From the NCBI GenBank assembly GCA_046350375.1, contig JAXMAO010000001.1, positions 459,146-523,145 of the forward strand: a stretch of DNA of 64,000 nt, given 5' to 3'. The DNA is from JAXMAO01 sp046350375. Its GTDB lineage: Bacteria; Planctomycetota; Phycisphaerae; UBA1845; UTPLA1. Positions within the stretch are counted from its first letter, which is position 1. Every line of letters begins with the position of its first letter. Of this stretch, positions 19,361-28,327 are shown one piece after another. Both the position numbers and the translations under genes were made by a program. A model generated the notes under the pieces. It made no database searches, was not told the DNA's origin, and worked only from the letters and a program-made list of their open reading frames with translations.

Positions 19361-20731
19361 ATGCGCTTTGCCTTCTACGTCACGCTGCTGGTCGCCTGCG
19401 TGCCGGTGATTCTCACCCGGCCGTTTTTCGGGCTGTGCATCTACTACGTCGTGTCGCTGATGCAGCCGAAGGTGCTCTGCTGGCAGCCGGACTTTCAGGA
19501 TTCGATGATCGTCGGTGTCCCGCTGGTGTTTTCCGCGCTGGGGGTCGGCGTGCGGCGGGTCGAGATTGAGCCGAACGTGAACCCGGTCACGGGGCGCGTG
19601 GTCGGGTTTCATCGCGCCTGGGCGCGCACGCCGCTGATCGAGCAGTCGCTGCTGCTCGTGCTGCTGGCGCTGCTGCTGGCGTACATCGGGCTGACGCGCT
19701 ACGCCGGCGCGTTTCCGGCCGAACTGACGACCGCCGATTTCAGCCGGCTGCTGAAGATGTCGCTGGTGACGGCGCTGCTGACCGGCCTGGCGTCGGACGC
19801 GCGGCGGTTCCGCGTGCTGTACGTGGTGGTGGCGCTGTCGGTGGGGTTCTGGGCGATCAAGGGCGGGTTGAACGTCTTCCTCATCGGCCCGCACCGCGTG
19901 TACGGCCGCAACTACGACAACAACTTCTTCGCGCTGACCTCGGCGATGGTGCTGCCGATGGTGTTCAACTTCGGGCTGTCGCTGAAGCGCGCCCGGCTGC
20001 GCGGCCTGTTCCTGGTGTTCAGCGTGCTGATCTGCGTCGGCATCATCGGCTCGCAGAGCCGGGCCGGGTTCGTCGCCATGCTGGTCGTGCTGGCGGCGAT
20101 GGCGTGGACCAGCCGGCACCGCTTCAAGGCGCTCACCGGCGTGGCGCTGCTGGCGATCGTCGCGGGCGTGGTGCTGGGGCCCGAGATTCGCGATCGCGTC
20201 GACAGCATCGTGCACTACGAGCAGGATCGATCGGCCCGCAGCCGGTTCGTGACGTGGGACACGGCGTTCGCGCTGCTGTCGCGCAACCCGGTGATCGGCG
20301 TCGGGTTCGCCAACTATGAGCGGGCGGCGCAGAAGCTCTCCGAAAGCCGCAAGGCCGCCCACAACATCTGGCTGTCGACGCTCGCCGAGCTGGGGCTGGC
20401 GGGCTATCCGCTCTACGTCATGCTGCTGATCGGCACGATGCTGCTGGCATTCCGGGTGATGCGCTTCGGGCGGCGCGGCCCGCCCGAGCTGCGCTGGAGC
20501 TACTACTGCGCCCGCGGACTGCTGCTCGGCCTGCTGGCCTATGCCATCCACGGCTTCTTCCACAACGAAGAGTTCCTCGACCTCACCTTCGCGATGATCG
20601 GGATGGTGATTGCGCTGCGCGCCACCGTCAGTCGCGAGATTCGGGCCGAGCGGCTGATCCGCGCCGCCCGCAGCAACCCGCTGGCGCCCGCCGCCAGCGT
20701 CTTCGAGCGGCTGACGGCGCCGGCGAGCTAG
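19361..20731 (+). CDS. O-antigen ligase-like protein of exosortase-A loci
   Basis: 456 residues, about ten to twelve membrane segments. The N-terminus RPFFGLCIYYVVSLMQPKVL and the segment WAIKGGLNVFLIGPHRVYGR, then NNFFALTSAMVLPM, are characteristic of the putative O-glycosylation ligase that accompanies exosortase A. IGSQSRAGFVAML and GVGFANYERAAQKLSESRKA (with the following HNIWLSTLAELGL) make up the Wzy/ligase periplasmic loop. It probably transfers or polymerises glycan at the periplasmic face. No SD is evident at 19361, and 191 bp of non-coding sequence precede it. It is the best single indicator that this locus belongs to a PEP-CTERM system. Confidence 0.85.
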   Translation: MRFAFYVTLLVACVPVILTRPFFGLCIYYVVSLMQPKVLCWQPDFQDSMIVGVPLVFSALGVGVRRVEIEPNVNPVTGRVVGFHRAWARTPLIEQSLLLVLLALLLAYIGLTRYAGAFPAELTTADFSRLLKMSLVTALLTGLASDARRFRVLYVVVALSVGFWAIKGGLNVFLIGPHRVYGRNYDNNFFALTSAMVLPMVFNFGLSLKRARLRGLFLVFSVLICVGIIGSQSRAGFVAMLVVLAAMAWTSRHRFKALTGVALLAIVAGVVLGPEIRDRVDSIVHYEQDRSARSRFVTWDTAFALLSRNPVIGVGFANYERAAQKLSESRKAAHNIWLSTLAELGLAGYPLYVMLLIGTMLLAFRVMRFGRRGPPELRWSYYCARGLLLGLLAYAIHGFFHNEEFLDLTFAMIGMVIALRATVSREIRAERLIRAARSNPLAPAASVFERLTAPAS

Positions 20732-20753
20732 TCGGCCCCCAGGGAGGCCCCCG

Positions 20754-22001
20754 ATGCACCTGCTCGACGCTCTGTCTCTGCCGGTCCGATGCCCGTTCGA
20801 CGGCGCGCCGCTGGCGCTGCGGACGCCCCCCGCGGCGCTGCCGGTCTGGTCGTGCGCCACCTGCCGACGAACCTGGCGCCTGGCCGAGGAGACCGCCGCG
20901 CTGTTGCCCGAGCCGGCGCACGACTGCGCCGCGCCGGTCGAATGGCGCGGCGCCGCAGCGCCCCGCGCCGGCGGCGACCGGCCGGAGATCTCGATCGTGC
21001 TGCCGGCCCACGACGAGGCCGAGTCGCTCCCGACCGTGGTGCGCGACATCTGCCAGGCGCTGGGTGACGCGGACTTCGAGCTGATCGCGGTCGACGACGG
21101 CAGCCGCGACGGAACGTGGGAGATCATCGCCGACCTGGCGGCGGGTCATCCGCGCTGGCAGGCGGTGCGCCTGAGCCGCTCGTTCGGCCACCAGGCGGCG
21201 CTGCTCGCCGGGCTGTCGGTGGCGCGCGGCCAGGCGGTTATCACCATGGACGCCGACGGGCAGCATCCGGCCGCGCTGCTGCCGGCGCTGATCACCGAGT
21301 GGCGCCGCGGGGCCCAGGTCGTGCAGGCGGTCCGGCAGAACCACGGCACGCCCGGCTGGTTCAAGCGCGTCTCGTCGCGGGCCTTCTACGCCCTGTTTTC
21401 GCGCCTCTCTGAAACGCGCCTGAAGCCCGGCGCGGCCGACTTCCGGCTGCTCGACCGGCGCGCCGTCGACCTGGTGCTGCGGGCGGCCGGACCGGCCCCG
21501 TTCCTGCGCGGCCTGGTGGAGTGGCTCGGTCTGCCGGCGCGGACGGTGCCGTACGCGGCGGCGCCGCGAATCGCCGGGCGGACGAAGTTCAGCCTGCGCG
21601 CCATGCTGCGGCTGGCGGCGCGGGGCATCTTCAGCTTCTCGGTGGTGCCGCTGCGCTGGGCGACCTGGTGCGGGCTGGTGCTGGGGGCGGCGTCGCTGCT
21701 CGACCTGGGCTACATCGCCGCGGTGTGGTGGTGGTCGCCGCACGCCGTGCCGGGCTGGGCATCGACCGCCGGACTGGTGGCGCTGATCGGCGGCGTGCAA
21801 CTGGCCTGCGTGGGGCTGCTGGGCGAATACGTCGGCCGGACCTACATGGCGATCCTCGGTCGCCCGGCGTTCGTGGCGCGCGAGCGGATCAGCGCGGTCG
21901 AGCCGATCGACGCCATCGATGCCCGCCCCGTGGCGCGCGAGACGATCTCCGCCGGTCGGGCGGCGTCGGTCGCGACGCTGGAGCTGGCCCATGCCGAGTG
22001 A
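20754..22001 (+). CDS. GT2 glycosyltransferase (dolichyl-phosphate-sugar synthase type) with Cys-rich N-terminus
   Basis: 415 residues. Residues 13-37 carry a Trm112-like zinc-ribbon remnant (CPFDGAPL and CATC). The GT2 domain starts near 78: ISIVLPAHDEAESLPTVV, VDDGSRDGT, MDADGQHP (DxD-like). RLSRSFGHQAALLAGLSVAR follows between the last two. Two C-terminal membrane segments (near residues 303-330 and 340-365) are typical of the DPM1/GtrB subfamily. It would load a sugar onto undecaprenyl phosphate. SD AGGGAGG lies upstream of the ATG. It overlaps the next gene by 11 nt. Confidence 0.88.
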   Translation: MHLLDALSLPVRCPFDGAPLALRTPPAALPVWSCATCRRTWRLAEETAALLPEPAHDCAAPVEWRGAAAPRAGGDRPEISIVLPAHDEAESLPTVVRDICQALGDADFELIAVDDGSRDGTWEIIADLAAGHPRWQAVRLSRSFGHQAALLAGLSVARGQAVITMDADGQHPAALLPALITEWRRGAQVVQAVRQNHGTPGWFKRVSSRAFYALFSRLSETRLKPGAADFRLLDRRAVDLVLRAAGPAPFLRGLVEWLGLPARTVPYAAAPRIAGRTKFSLRAMLRLAARGIFSFSVVPLRWATWCGLVLGAASLLDLGYIAAVWWWSPHAVPGWASTAGLVALIGGVQLACVGLLGEYVGRTYMAILGRPAFVARERISAVEPIDAIDARPVARETISAGRAASVATLELAHAE

Positions 22002-22755
22002 AGCGACGGTTGCCGCTCCGCGCCGGCGCGCCGCGCCGCCCGCGCCCGCGGCGCCAGCGACGATCCGGGCGCGTGACCCGCGCGAGGGCTTCTACGACAC
22101 CATCGCCGACGACTTCGACGCCGTGATGAACGGCTACGACGTGGCGCGGCGGATCGAGATCGTGTTTGACGAGCTGCTGGCCGGAGTCTCGCTTTCGGGC
22201 CTGCGCCTGCTCGACGCCGGCTGCGGCACGGGTCGCTTCAGCGCCGCGGCCTGCCGGCGCGGGGCACGCGTGGTCGCGCTCGACCTGGGGGCACGACTGC
22301 TGGGGCGGGTGCGGGCGCGGTGCGCCGCGCGGCCGGTCTGCGGCGATGTGCTGTCGCTGGCGTTCGCCGACGACAGCTTCGACGTCGTGGTCTCGTCCGA
22401 GTGCATCGAGCACACGCCGAGACCGGGCCAGGCGGTGATGGAACTGCTGCGCGTCTGCCGGCCGGGCGGCTGGCTGGCGCTGACCTGCCCGAACTATTCC
22501 TGGCGCTGGGCCTGCACGCTGGCGATGCACACCGGCCTGCGCCCGTACGCCGGCCTCGAGAACTGGCCGCGCTTCGGCGAGCTGGCGCGCTGGGTGGCGC
22601 TGGCGGGCGGCCGCGTGCGGCTCCACTTCGGATTTCACCTGCTGCCGTTCGTCTTCGGGCGGTTCAACGGGCTGCTGCGGTCGCTCGACCGGCTCGGCGG
22701 CCGCGCCGGGAGGCTGTTCGTCAACCAGGCCGTGCTGGCCCAGAAGATCGCCTGA
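21991..22755 (+). CDS. class I SAM-dependent methyltransferase
   Basis: 254 residues, Methyltransf_11 fold. It shows FYDTIADDFDAVMNGYD, then LRLLDAGCGTGRFSAAA (SAM motif I), GDVLSLAFADDSFDVVVSSE (motifs II-III), IEHTPRPGQAVMELLRV and PGGWLALTCPNYSWRW. An Ala/Pro-rich N-terminus of about 25 residues precedes the fold. It is likely to methylate a sugar or lipid intermediate of the surrounding pathway; the substrate is not predictable. The ATG at 21991 is used because it overlaps the GT2 gene by only 11 nt and the fold starts shortly after. The next gene starts three bases after its stop. Confidence 0.85.
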   Translation: MPSEATVAAPRRRAAPPAPAAPATIRARDPREGFYDTIADDFDAVMNGYDVARRIEIVFDELLAGVSLSGLRLLDAGCGTGRFSAAACRRGARVVALDLGARLLGRVRARCAARPVCGDVLSLAFADDSFDVVVSSECIEHTPRPGQAVMELLRVCRPGGWLALTCPNYSWRWACTLAMHTGLRPYAGLENWPRFGELARWVALAGGRVRLHFGFHLLPFVFGRFNGLLRSLDRLGGRAGRLFVNQAVLAQKIA

Positions 22756-22758
22756 CGC

Positions 22759-24087
22759 ATGAATCCGCGCGTCGTCCGCCACATCCTCCTGCCGCTGCAC
22801 GAGCGCCTGCTCCGTCGCCCGACGCGCGCCGTCGAGCGCGGCCTGGAACAATCGCAGTGGTGGCCGGCCGAACGGCTCGCGACGCTCCAAGTCGCCAAGC
22901 TCCGCCGGCTGCTGTCGACCGCCGCGGCGAACATCCCGCTCTGGCGACAGCGGTTTGCCGACGCCGGCATCGACCCGGCCGGCGCGACACTCGATGAGCT
23001 CACCCGGCTGCCGCTGCTCGACAAGTCGCAATTGCGGGCCGGCGGCGCGGCCTTCACCTGGCCGGGCGTGCCAGGCGGACTCTTCCCCGCAACCACCGGC
23101 GGATCGAGCGGCGAGCCGCTGCGCTTCTGGACCGATCGCGCCCGCCAGGCCGCCGACCAGGCCGCGCGGACGCGCTCGCGTCGCTGGTATGGCATCGAGC
23201 CGGGCGAGCGCGAGCTGTACCTGTGGGGCTCGCCGGTCGAGCGGACCCGCCAGGACCGCCTGCACGAGTGGCGCGACTGGCTGGTGAATCATCGCCTGCT
23301 GGACGCCTTCCGCATGACGCCCGAGCGGATGCGCGCCGGGCTGGCGGAGCTGGAACGGTTCAACCCGCGCCACCTGTTCGGCTATCCGAGCACCCTGGCG
23401 ATGCTGGTGCGGTTCGCGCGCGACGGTGGGCGCGTGCCGCGCGTCCCGGCGCTGCGGGCGGTGTTCGTGACGGGCGAGACGCTCCAGCCGGCGGACCGCG
23501 ACATCCTCTTCGACACGTTTCGCGTGCCGGTCAGCAACGGCTACGGGGCGCGCGAGGCCGGCTTCATCGCGCACGAGTGCCCGGCCGGCCGGCTGCACAT
23601 CACCGCCGAGAGCGTGATTGTCGAGCTGCTGCCGGTGGCGGGCGGCGCGGGCGACCTGGCCGAGGTGGTCGTCACGCACCTCGACGGGCTGGGCATGCCG
23701 CTGATCCGCTATCGCACGGGCGATCTGGCGCGGCGCGACTCGCGCCCCTGTCCGTGCGGTCGGGCGCTGCCCGTGCTGGCCGAGGTGGCCGGACGCTGCA
23801 CCGACCTGCTGCGCCGCGCCGACGGCGGTGCGGCCCACGCGCTGTCGCTGATCTACGTGCTGCGTGACGAGCCGGCCGTCGGGCGGTTCCGGATCGTCCA
23901 GCGCCGCGGGCTGGACCTGGACGTGTCGATCGTGCCGGCGGGGGCGCTCGAACCCGCCGACCGGGCGCGCATTTCCGCGCGGCTGGCGGGGCAGCTGGGC
24001 GGCGTGGGCGTGACGCTGCGACTGGTCGATGACCTGCCGAGCGACGCCTCGGGTAAGTTCCGCTACGTCGCGAGCGAAGCCAACTGA
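22759..24087 (+). CDS. phenylacetate-CoA ligase/CapK-like adenylate-forming protein
   Basis: 442 residues. ATP-binding loop TTGGSSGEPLRFWTD and NGYGAREAGFIAHECPAGRL are the PaaK/CapK adenylation signatures. GDLARRDSRPCPCGRALPVL and GRCTDLLRR give the C-terminal hinge with CxCG. CapK-type members in capsule loci are not phenylacetate degraders; they are thought to activate an acyl group for polysaccharide decoration, though this is poorly tested. It directly follows the methyltransferase (3-nt gap) and closes the plus-strand run; the next gene is convergent (11-bp gap). Confidence 0.84.
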   Translation: MNPRVVRHILLPLHERLLRRPTRAVERGLEQSQWWPAERLATLQVAKLRRLLSTAAANIPLWRQRFADAGIDPAGATLDELTRLPLLDKSQLRAGGAAFTWPGVPGGLFPATTGGSSGEPLRFWTDRARQAADQAARTRSRRWYGIEPGERELYLWGSPVERTRQDRLHEWRDWLVNHRLLDAFRMTPERMRAGLAELERFNPRHLFGYPSTLAMLVRFARDGGRVPRVPALRAVFVTGETLQPADRDILFDTFRVPVSNGYGAREAGFIAHECPAGRLHITAESVIVELLPVAGGAGDLAEVVVTHLDGLGMPLIRYRTGDLARRDSRPCPCGRALPVLAEVAGRCTDLLRRADGGAAHALSLIYVLRDEPAVGRFRIVQRRGLDLDVSIVPAGALEPADRARISARLAGQLGGVGVTLRLVDDLPSDASGKFRYVASEAN

Positions 24088-24098
24088 CCGCCGGCGCG

Positions 24099-25691
24099 TC
24101 AACCCGCGGCGGACGGTCCGGCGCCGCTCGTCGGTACGGCCGCCTTGCGGGCGACGGGCTGGCTGGTATCGATGGGGCGGATCGATCGACCTTCGGTGAG
24201 CTGCCGCGTGAGCAGGTCGTCCGTCACTCGCACCAGGTTGGCCGAGAGGTATTCGCGCGCGGCGCGCTCGACGACCACGCCGGTGGCCGCGCCGAGCAGC
24301 GCCAGCAGCAGGTTGGTGCTGTCCATCCAGCGGCCGGGGACGAAGGCGTGCAGCAGCTCAAGCAGCGTCGCCAGGGCGCCCGCGGCGCCGACGATGGTGA
24401 GCGCCTCGCGCCGCCAGGCCGTCTGCCGCGGACGGATCGCCGCTGCCGCCAGCCCCCACAGGAAGAACATCAGCAGCTTGTCGGTGATGGCGAGGAAGGC
24501 CGTGTTCGGCCGGCTGCGGCCCAGCAGCGAAAACGGCAGCCAGCTCATGTGGCCGAGCAGGCCGACGCGGTGACACTCGCTGAGCGTGAAGGTGAACGGC
24601 GCCAGTCCGCGGACGAGCAGGAAGATCGACGCGACCGCGAAGGTGACGGCACCGCTGCGGCCGGGGAAGATGAGCGTGCCGCGCCGCACGGGCGGGCCGT
24701 CGGGGCCGATGGCGGGCGGTCGGCGGGTCGCGGCGAGCAGCGCCGCGGGCGCCGCGCCCATCAGCGCCACGACGAAGTGGGCGGTGTCCAGTCCGCGGGT
24801 CGGCAGGAAGATGCGCAGCAGCGTCACGCCCGCGGCGACGAACGCCGCCGCGCCCACCGCGAAGCGCGCCGCCCGGGCGGGGCGATAGCCGTAATAGCGC
24901 CGCACCGCCGACGCACACAGCGCCGCGAACAGCCCGTAGAGCATTCCGTCGGCGACGCGATCCAGGGCGTAGTCCCAGCGCGCCCGCTGGGCGCTGGCGG
25001 TGACGCGCGGATCGGCGGAGAGCGGCGCCCGCGACAGCTTCCGCCACGTATAGATCGGACTGACGTGCGCCCCGCGAACGGCGCGGTACGCGCTCTTCGG
25101 CTCGAGCACCAGGCCGTACGGCCGCAGCGTGACGAGCAGCAGCGCCGCGCCGGCCAGCTTGGCGGCCGCCAGGCCCGGCTGGCGCCGCAACTGGGCGCGC
25201 CAGCCGGCGGCGACCCGCGCGATGATCGGCCCCGCGACCAGCACGAACGCCGCGCCGCCGGTGGTGCCCAGCACGTTGCAGACCACGTCGACGATGGAGC
25301 TGACGCGCGCCGGCTCGAGCGACTGCACCCCCTCGCAGAAGAGGCTGATGCACAGCCCGGACAGCAGCGCCATCAGCGACGCCAGCAGCGTTGAGTGACC
25401 GACGCGCCGCCCGGCGAGCACGCCCAGCGCGCCCACCGGCGCATAGAGCGCGATGTTGGCGAGAATGTCCGGCAGGCTGAAGTAGGGATAAAGGAAGTTC
25501 CGCCACGCCGCGGCGCGCAGCGCGTCGAAGTGCGCCCAGTCGAAATGCAGCGGCACCAGGCTGACCTGCAGCAGCACCGCGATGTAGCCCGCCAGCGCCA
25601 GGTGTATCACGCGGCGATGCAGCCAGGCGACGATCGGCTCGGTCGAAATCGGCTCGCGCGGCGCGGCCGCGGCGGACGCATCCGTGTTCAT
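24099..25691 (-). CDS. large VanZ-like membrane protein with two VanZ-type halves
   Basis: 530 residues, about ten to twelve hydrophobic segments. The N-terminal half has LPDILANIALYAPVGALGVL and LCISLFCEGVQSLEPARVSS, the usual VanZ pattern. The C-terminal half repeats it in weaker form (ITDKLLMFFLWGLAAAAI, ELLHAFVPGRWMDSTNLLLA). Stand-alone VanZ domains are about 120-150 residues, so this is a tandem or expanded version. The N-terminus (MNTDASAAAAPREPI) and a C-terminal tail of about 55 residues are cytosolic in appearance. VanZ-like proteins often occur in exosortase-A loci; function unknown. It is convergent with the CapK-like gene. Confidence 0.75.
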   Translation of the reverse strand: MNTDASAAAAPREPISTEPIVAWLHRRVIHLALAGYIAVLLQVSLVPLHFDWAHFDALRAAAWRNFLYPYFSLPDILANIALYAPVGALGVLAGRRVGHSTLLASLMALLSGLCISLFCEGVQSLEPARVSSIVDVVCNVLGTTGGAAFVLVAGPIIARVAAGWRAQLRRQPGLAAAKLAGAALLLVTLRPYGLVLEPKSAYRAVRGAHVSPIYTWRKLSRAPLSADPRVTASAQRARWDYALDRVADGMLYGLFAALCASAVRRYYGYRPARAARFAVGAAAFVAAGVTLLRIFLPTRGLDTAHFVVALMGAAPAALLAATRRPPAIGPDGPPVRRGTLIFPGRSGAVTFAVASIFLLVRGLAPFTFTLSECHRVGLLGHMSWLPFSLLGRSRPNTAFLAITDKLLMFFLWGLAAAAIRPRQTAWRREALTIVGAAGALATLLELLHAFVPGRWMDSTNLLLALLGAATGVVVERAAREYLSANLVRVTDDLLTRQLTEGRSIRPIDTSQPVARKAAVPTSGAGPSAAG

Positions 25692-25774
25692 TCAAATCCC
25701 CCAAGACTGACCGCAGCGCGGATTGCCGCGTTGCAGCGTCCCCCAAACCTGCACGTCCGGCCGGCGCCCCCGCG

Positions 25775-26548
25775 CTACGGCCGGATGATGATCTCGCGCC
25801 CGCGCAGCAGCGGCGGCACGGTGTCGTGCGGCCGATAGCTCTGCCACGGGTTGGGCTGCGTGGTGTTCACCGGTCGATCGGCCCGCGACAACTGCCACAT
25901 CGCCGCGACGACCGATTCCTCCAGGTCGCGCGACGCGGCGAACTCGGCGCAGCAACTGCGATAGTCGAGCGGGTTGTCGTGCTGGCAGGTTTCGATCTCG
26001 TCGCGCGTCATCTGCGACAGCGCGTGGAACACCGCCAGCGGGCGGCGTGCGGCCGCCTCGAACAATACGCCCATCAGCTCGGTGTCGGTGTCGGGGTTGC
26101 CGCCCTCGGCATAGACCAGGCAGAGCTCGCACCCCAGCGTGGTCGCCTGGCCGAGCACGTCGTCAAGCACGACGCTGCCGCGCGGCAGGCCATAGGGCCC
26201 CATCACCAGCGCCGCGCGAACCAGCGGCTGCAGATTGAGCAGATGGTTCCAGCGCGCGGCGTCCTTGCGGTTGACCTCGAGCAGCTCCAGCCGGCGGCGA
26301 CCGCCCGCCGGTTCGCGGGCCGCCACCTTGGCGACCGCCAGCCCGGTCGGGAACCGGCCGAACGAAGCGCCCTGCTCGATCACCGCGAAGCCGCGCTTGG
26401 GGATGGCGCTCTCGGCGACGCCGAGTTCGCGCGCGGTGGGCAGATCATCGACCACCGCCAGGCGCGGCTGGGAGCGGTCCGGATGCGACGCACAGCCCGT
26501 CGCCCACAGCAGCGCCAGCATCATCGCCGGCCGTGCGCGTCCCTGCAT
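25775..26548 (-). CDS. lipoprotein of unknown function
   Basis: 257 residues. The signal peptide MQGRARPAMMLALLWATGC ends in a lipobox (WATGC). The mature part shows RGFAVIEQGASFGRFPTGLAVA, QPLVRAALVMGPYGLPR and LCLVYAEGGNPDTDTELMGV, with four or five Cys including YRSCC. I do not recognise the family. The start at 26548 has AGGAGA eight bases upstream; an in-frame ATG 65 codons further upstream lacks support. It is divergent from the priming transferase across 282 bp and lies 83 bp upstream of the VanZ-like gene on the same strand, so the two may be cotranscribed. Confidence 0.7.
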   Translation of the reverse strand: MQGRARPAMMLALLWATGCASHPDRSQPRLAVVDDLPTARELGVAESAIPKRGFAVIEQGASFGRFPTGLAVAKVAAREPAGGRRRLELLEVNRKDAARWNHLLNLQPLVRAALVMGPYGLPRGSVVLDDVLGQATTLGCELCLVYAEGGNPDTDTELMGVLFEAAARRPLAVFHALSQMTRDEIETCQHDNPLDYRSCCAEFAASRDLEESVVAAMWQLSRADRPVNTTQPNPWQSYRPHDTVPPLLRGREIIIRP

Positions 26549-26830
26549 GTCAGACTCTCCTGGTCGCAAGGCGAACGTCTCGCCGCCGCCGCGCCAATAT
26601 CGGGCCCGGCCGACGACCGACGCCCCATCCACTCTCATCGACCACGCCGCCGGCCGGGGTGAGACACCCGGGTCGATCGCGTCTGGCGGCCCGCGGCGCG
26701 TCGGCCGCGCGGCGTCGCGCAGTTTTCGCCCCCGGCGGGCCAAACCTCATTCACCGGGTCGCGCGGTCCGATAGAACTTCTGACCTCGTGCTGTTGGGCC
26801 GCGCCGCCGGGCCCGCGTGGAAAGAGGCCC

Positions 26831-28293
26831 GTGACCGCCTATCCGTTTTCACAGGTTCAGACCGGGTTGTCCTCCGACCGCGCCGTCGGACGCGAGGCCG
26901 TCGCGCCGCGCGCCGAGCTCAAGGCGAAGCTCGGACGCTACATCCTGCGGTGGCCGAAGCTGGTCTGGATGATCGCCGACGCCGGCTGGATCGCGCTGGG
27001 ATCGGCGCTGTCGATCGGGTGCGGGCTGGCGGGCCGGTCGCCGAGCCGCGGCGGTCGATCCGCGGATCAGCCCGCTGGTGCTGGCCTCGGCGATCGTGCT
27101 GGCGGGGATGATGTTCAGCCTCTACGAGCCGCAGACGCTCTGGCAGCTGCTCGCGGATCGCCGCGCGGTCGCTGCTGGCGGCGATGGTCGCCACGCTGTT
27201 GTCGACGCTGGTGCTGCACCTGCTGCTGCCGGGGCCGGTGCCGCATCGGGTCATCCTGGGCGGCCTGGTGATGTACCTGTTCGTCGGGCCGACGCTGCGC
27301 ATCGCCGCGCACGAGATGGTTTCCAGCGTGCGGCGCGGGCTGCTGCTGATCGGGCTGGGCCAGACCACGGCCCAGGTCATCCGCTCGGTGCGACGCGGCG
27401 CCGTGCCCGGCTATCAGCTGGTCGGGCTGGTGGCCGAGTCGGTTGCGGACCTGCCGGACATTCCCGGGCTGCCGCACATTGGCACGCCCGCCGACGCCGC
27501 CGAACTGTGCGCCGCGCGCGACGTGCGCGAGGTGGTGGTGGCGGCCGGGCTGGACGAGCACCCCGCGATACAGGAGGCCGCGCTGGCCTGCCTGCGGCTG
27601 GGCTGCCGCGTGACCGACGAGGTGACGTTCTACGAAAAGGCCTTCGGCGAGGTGCCGGCGCCGCACATCTCGCCGCGCTGGTTCCTGCTGGCCGACCTGA
27701 AGGGCCATCTGCGCGAGCAGGTGATCGCCAAGCGAATCTTCGACCTGCTGGTGGCGGCCAGCGGGCTGGTGCTGGCGCTGCCGCTGGCGGCGCTGATCCT
27801 GCTGGCGATCCGTCTCGGCGGCCGCGGACCGATTCTCTACTCGCAGGTCCGCGTCGGACAGGCCGGAAGGCGGTTCCGGCTCTACAAGTTTCGCACCATG
27901 CGAACCGACGCCGAGTCGGCCGGCTCGATGTGGGCCGCCCGCAACGATCCGCGCGTGACGCGCGTCGGGCGGCTGCTGCGGCGCACGCGGCTCGACGAGC
28001 TGCCGCAACTGTGGAACGTGCTGCGCGGCGACATGTCGATCGTCGGCCCGCGCCCGGAACGGCCCGAGTTCGTGGCGCCGCTGGCGAGCCTGATCCCGTT
28101 CTTCGGCGAGCGGCACCTCATCAAGCCGGGCCTCACCGGCTGGGCGCAGATCAACTTCCGCTACGGCAACAGCATCGCCGACGCCCGCAAGAAGCTGCAG
28201 CTCGACCTCTACTACATCAAGCACATGTCGGTCGAACTCGACCTGGTCATCTGCCTGCGGACCATCGGGCTGATCCTGACCGGCGCGTCGTGA
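26831..28293 (+). CDS. undecaprenyl-phosphate sugar phosphotransferase (priming enzyme), two frameshifts
   Basis: The C-terminal half is a complete bacterial sugar transferase. KRIFDLLVAASGLVLALPLA is the membrane anchor. SQVRVGQAGRRFRLYKFRTM, RVGRLLRRTRLDELPQLWNV, SIVGPRPERPEFV and KPGLTGWAQINFRYGNS follow. The N-terminal half has membrane segments and a CoA-binding-like Rossmann part (LLLIGLGQTTAQVIRSV). It fits the EpsB-type transferase of PEP-CTERM systems. It starts the repeat unit by loading the first sugar-1-phosphate on the lipid carrier. One extra base near 27045 and another near 27155 split the first 115 codons into three frames. Repaired length is about 486. GTG start with GGAAAGAGG upstream. 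Confidence 0.88.
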
Positions 28294-28327
28294 ACCGCGG
28301 CGCGACCCGGGGGGCGGCCGCGGCGAA

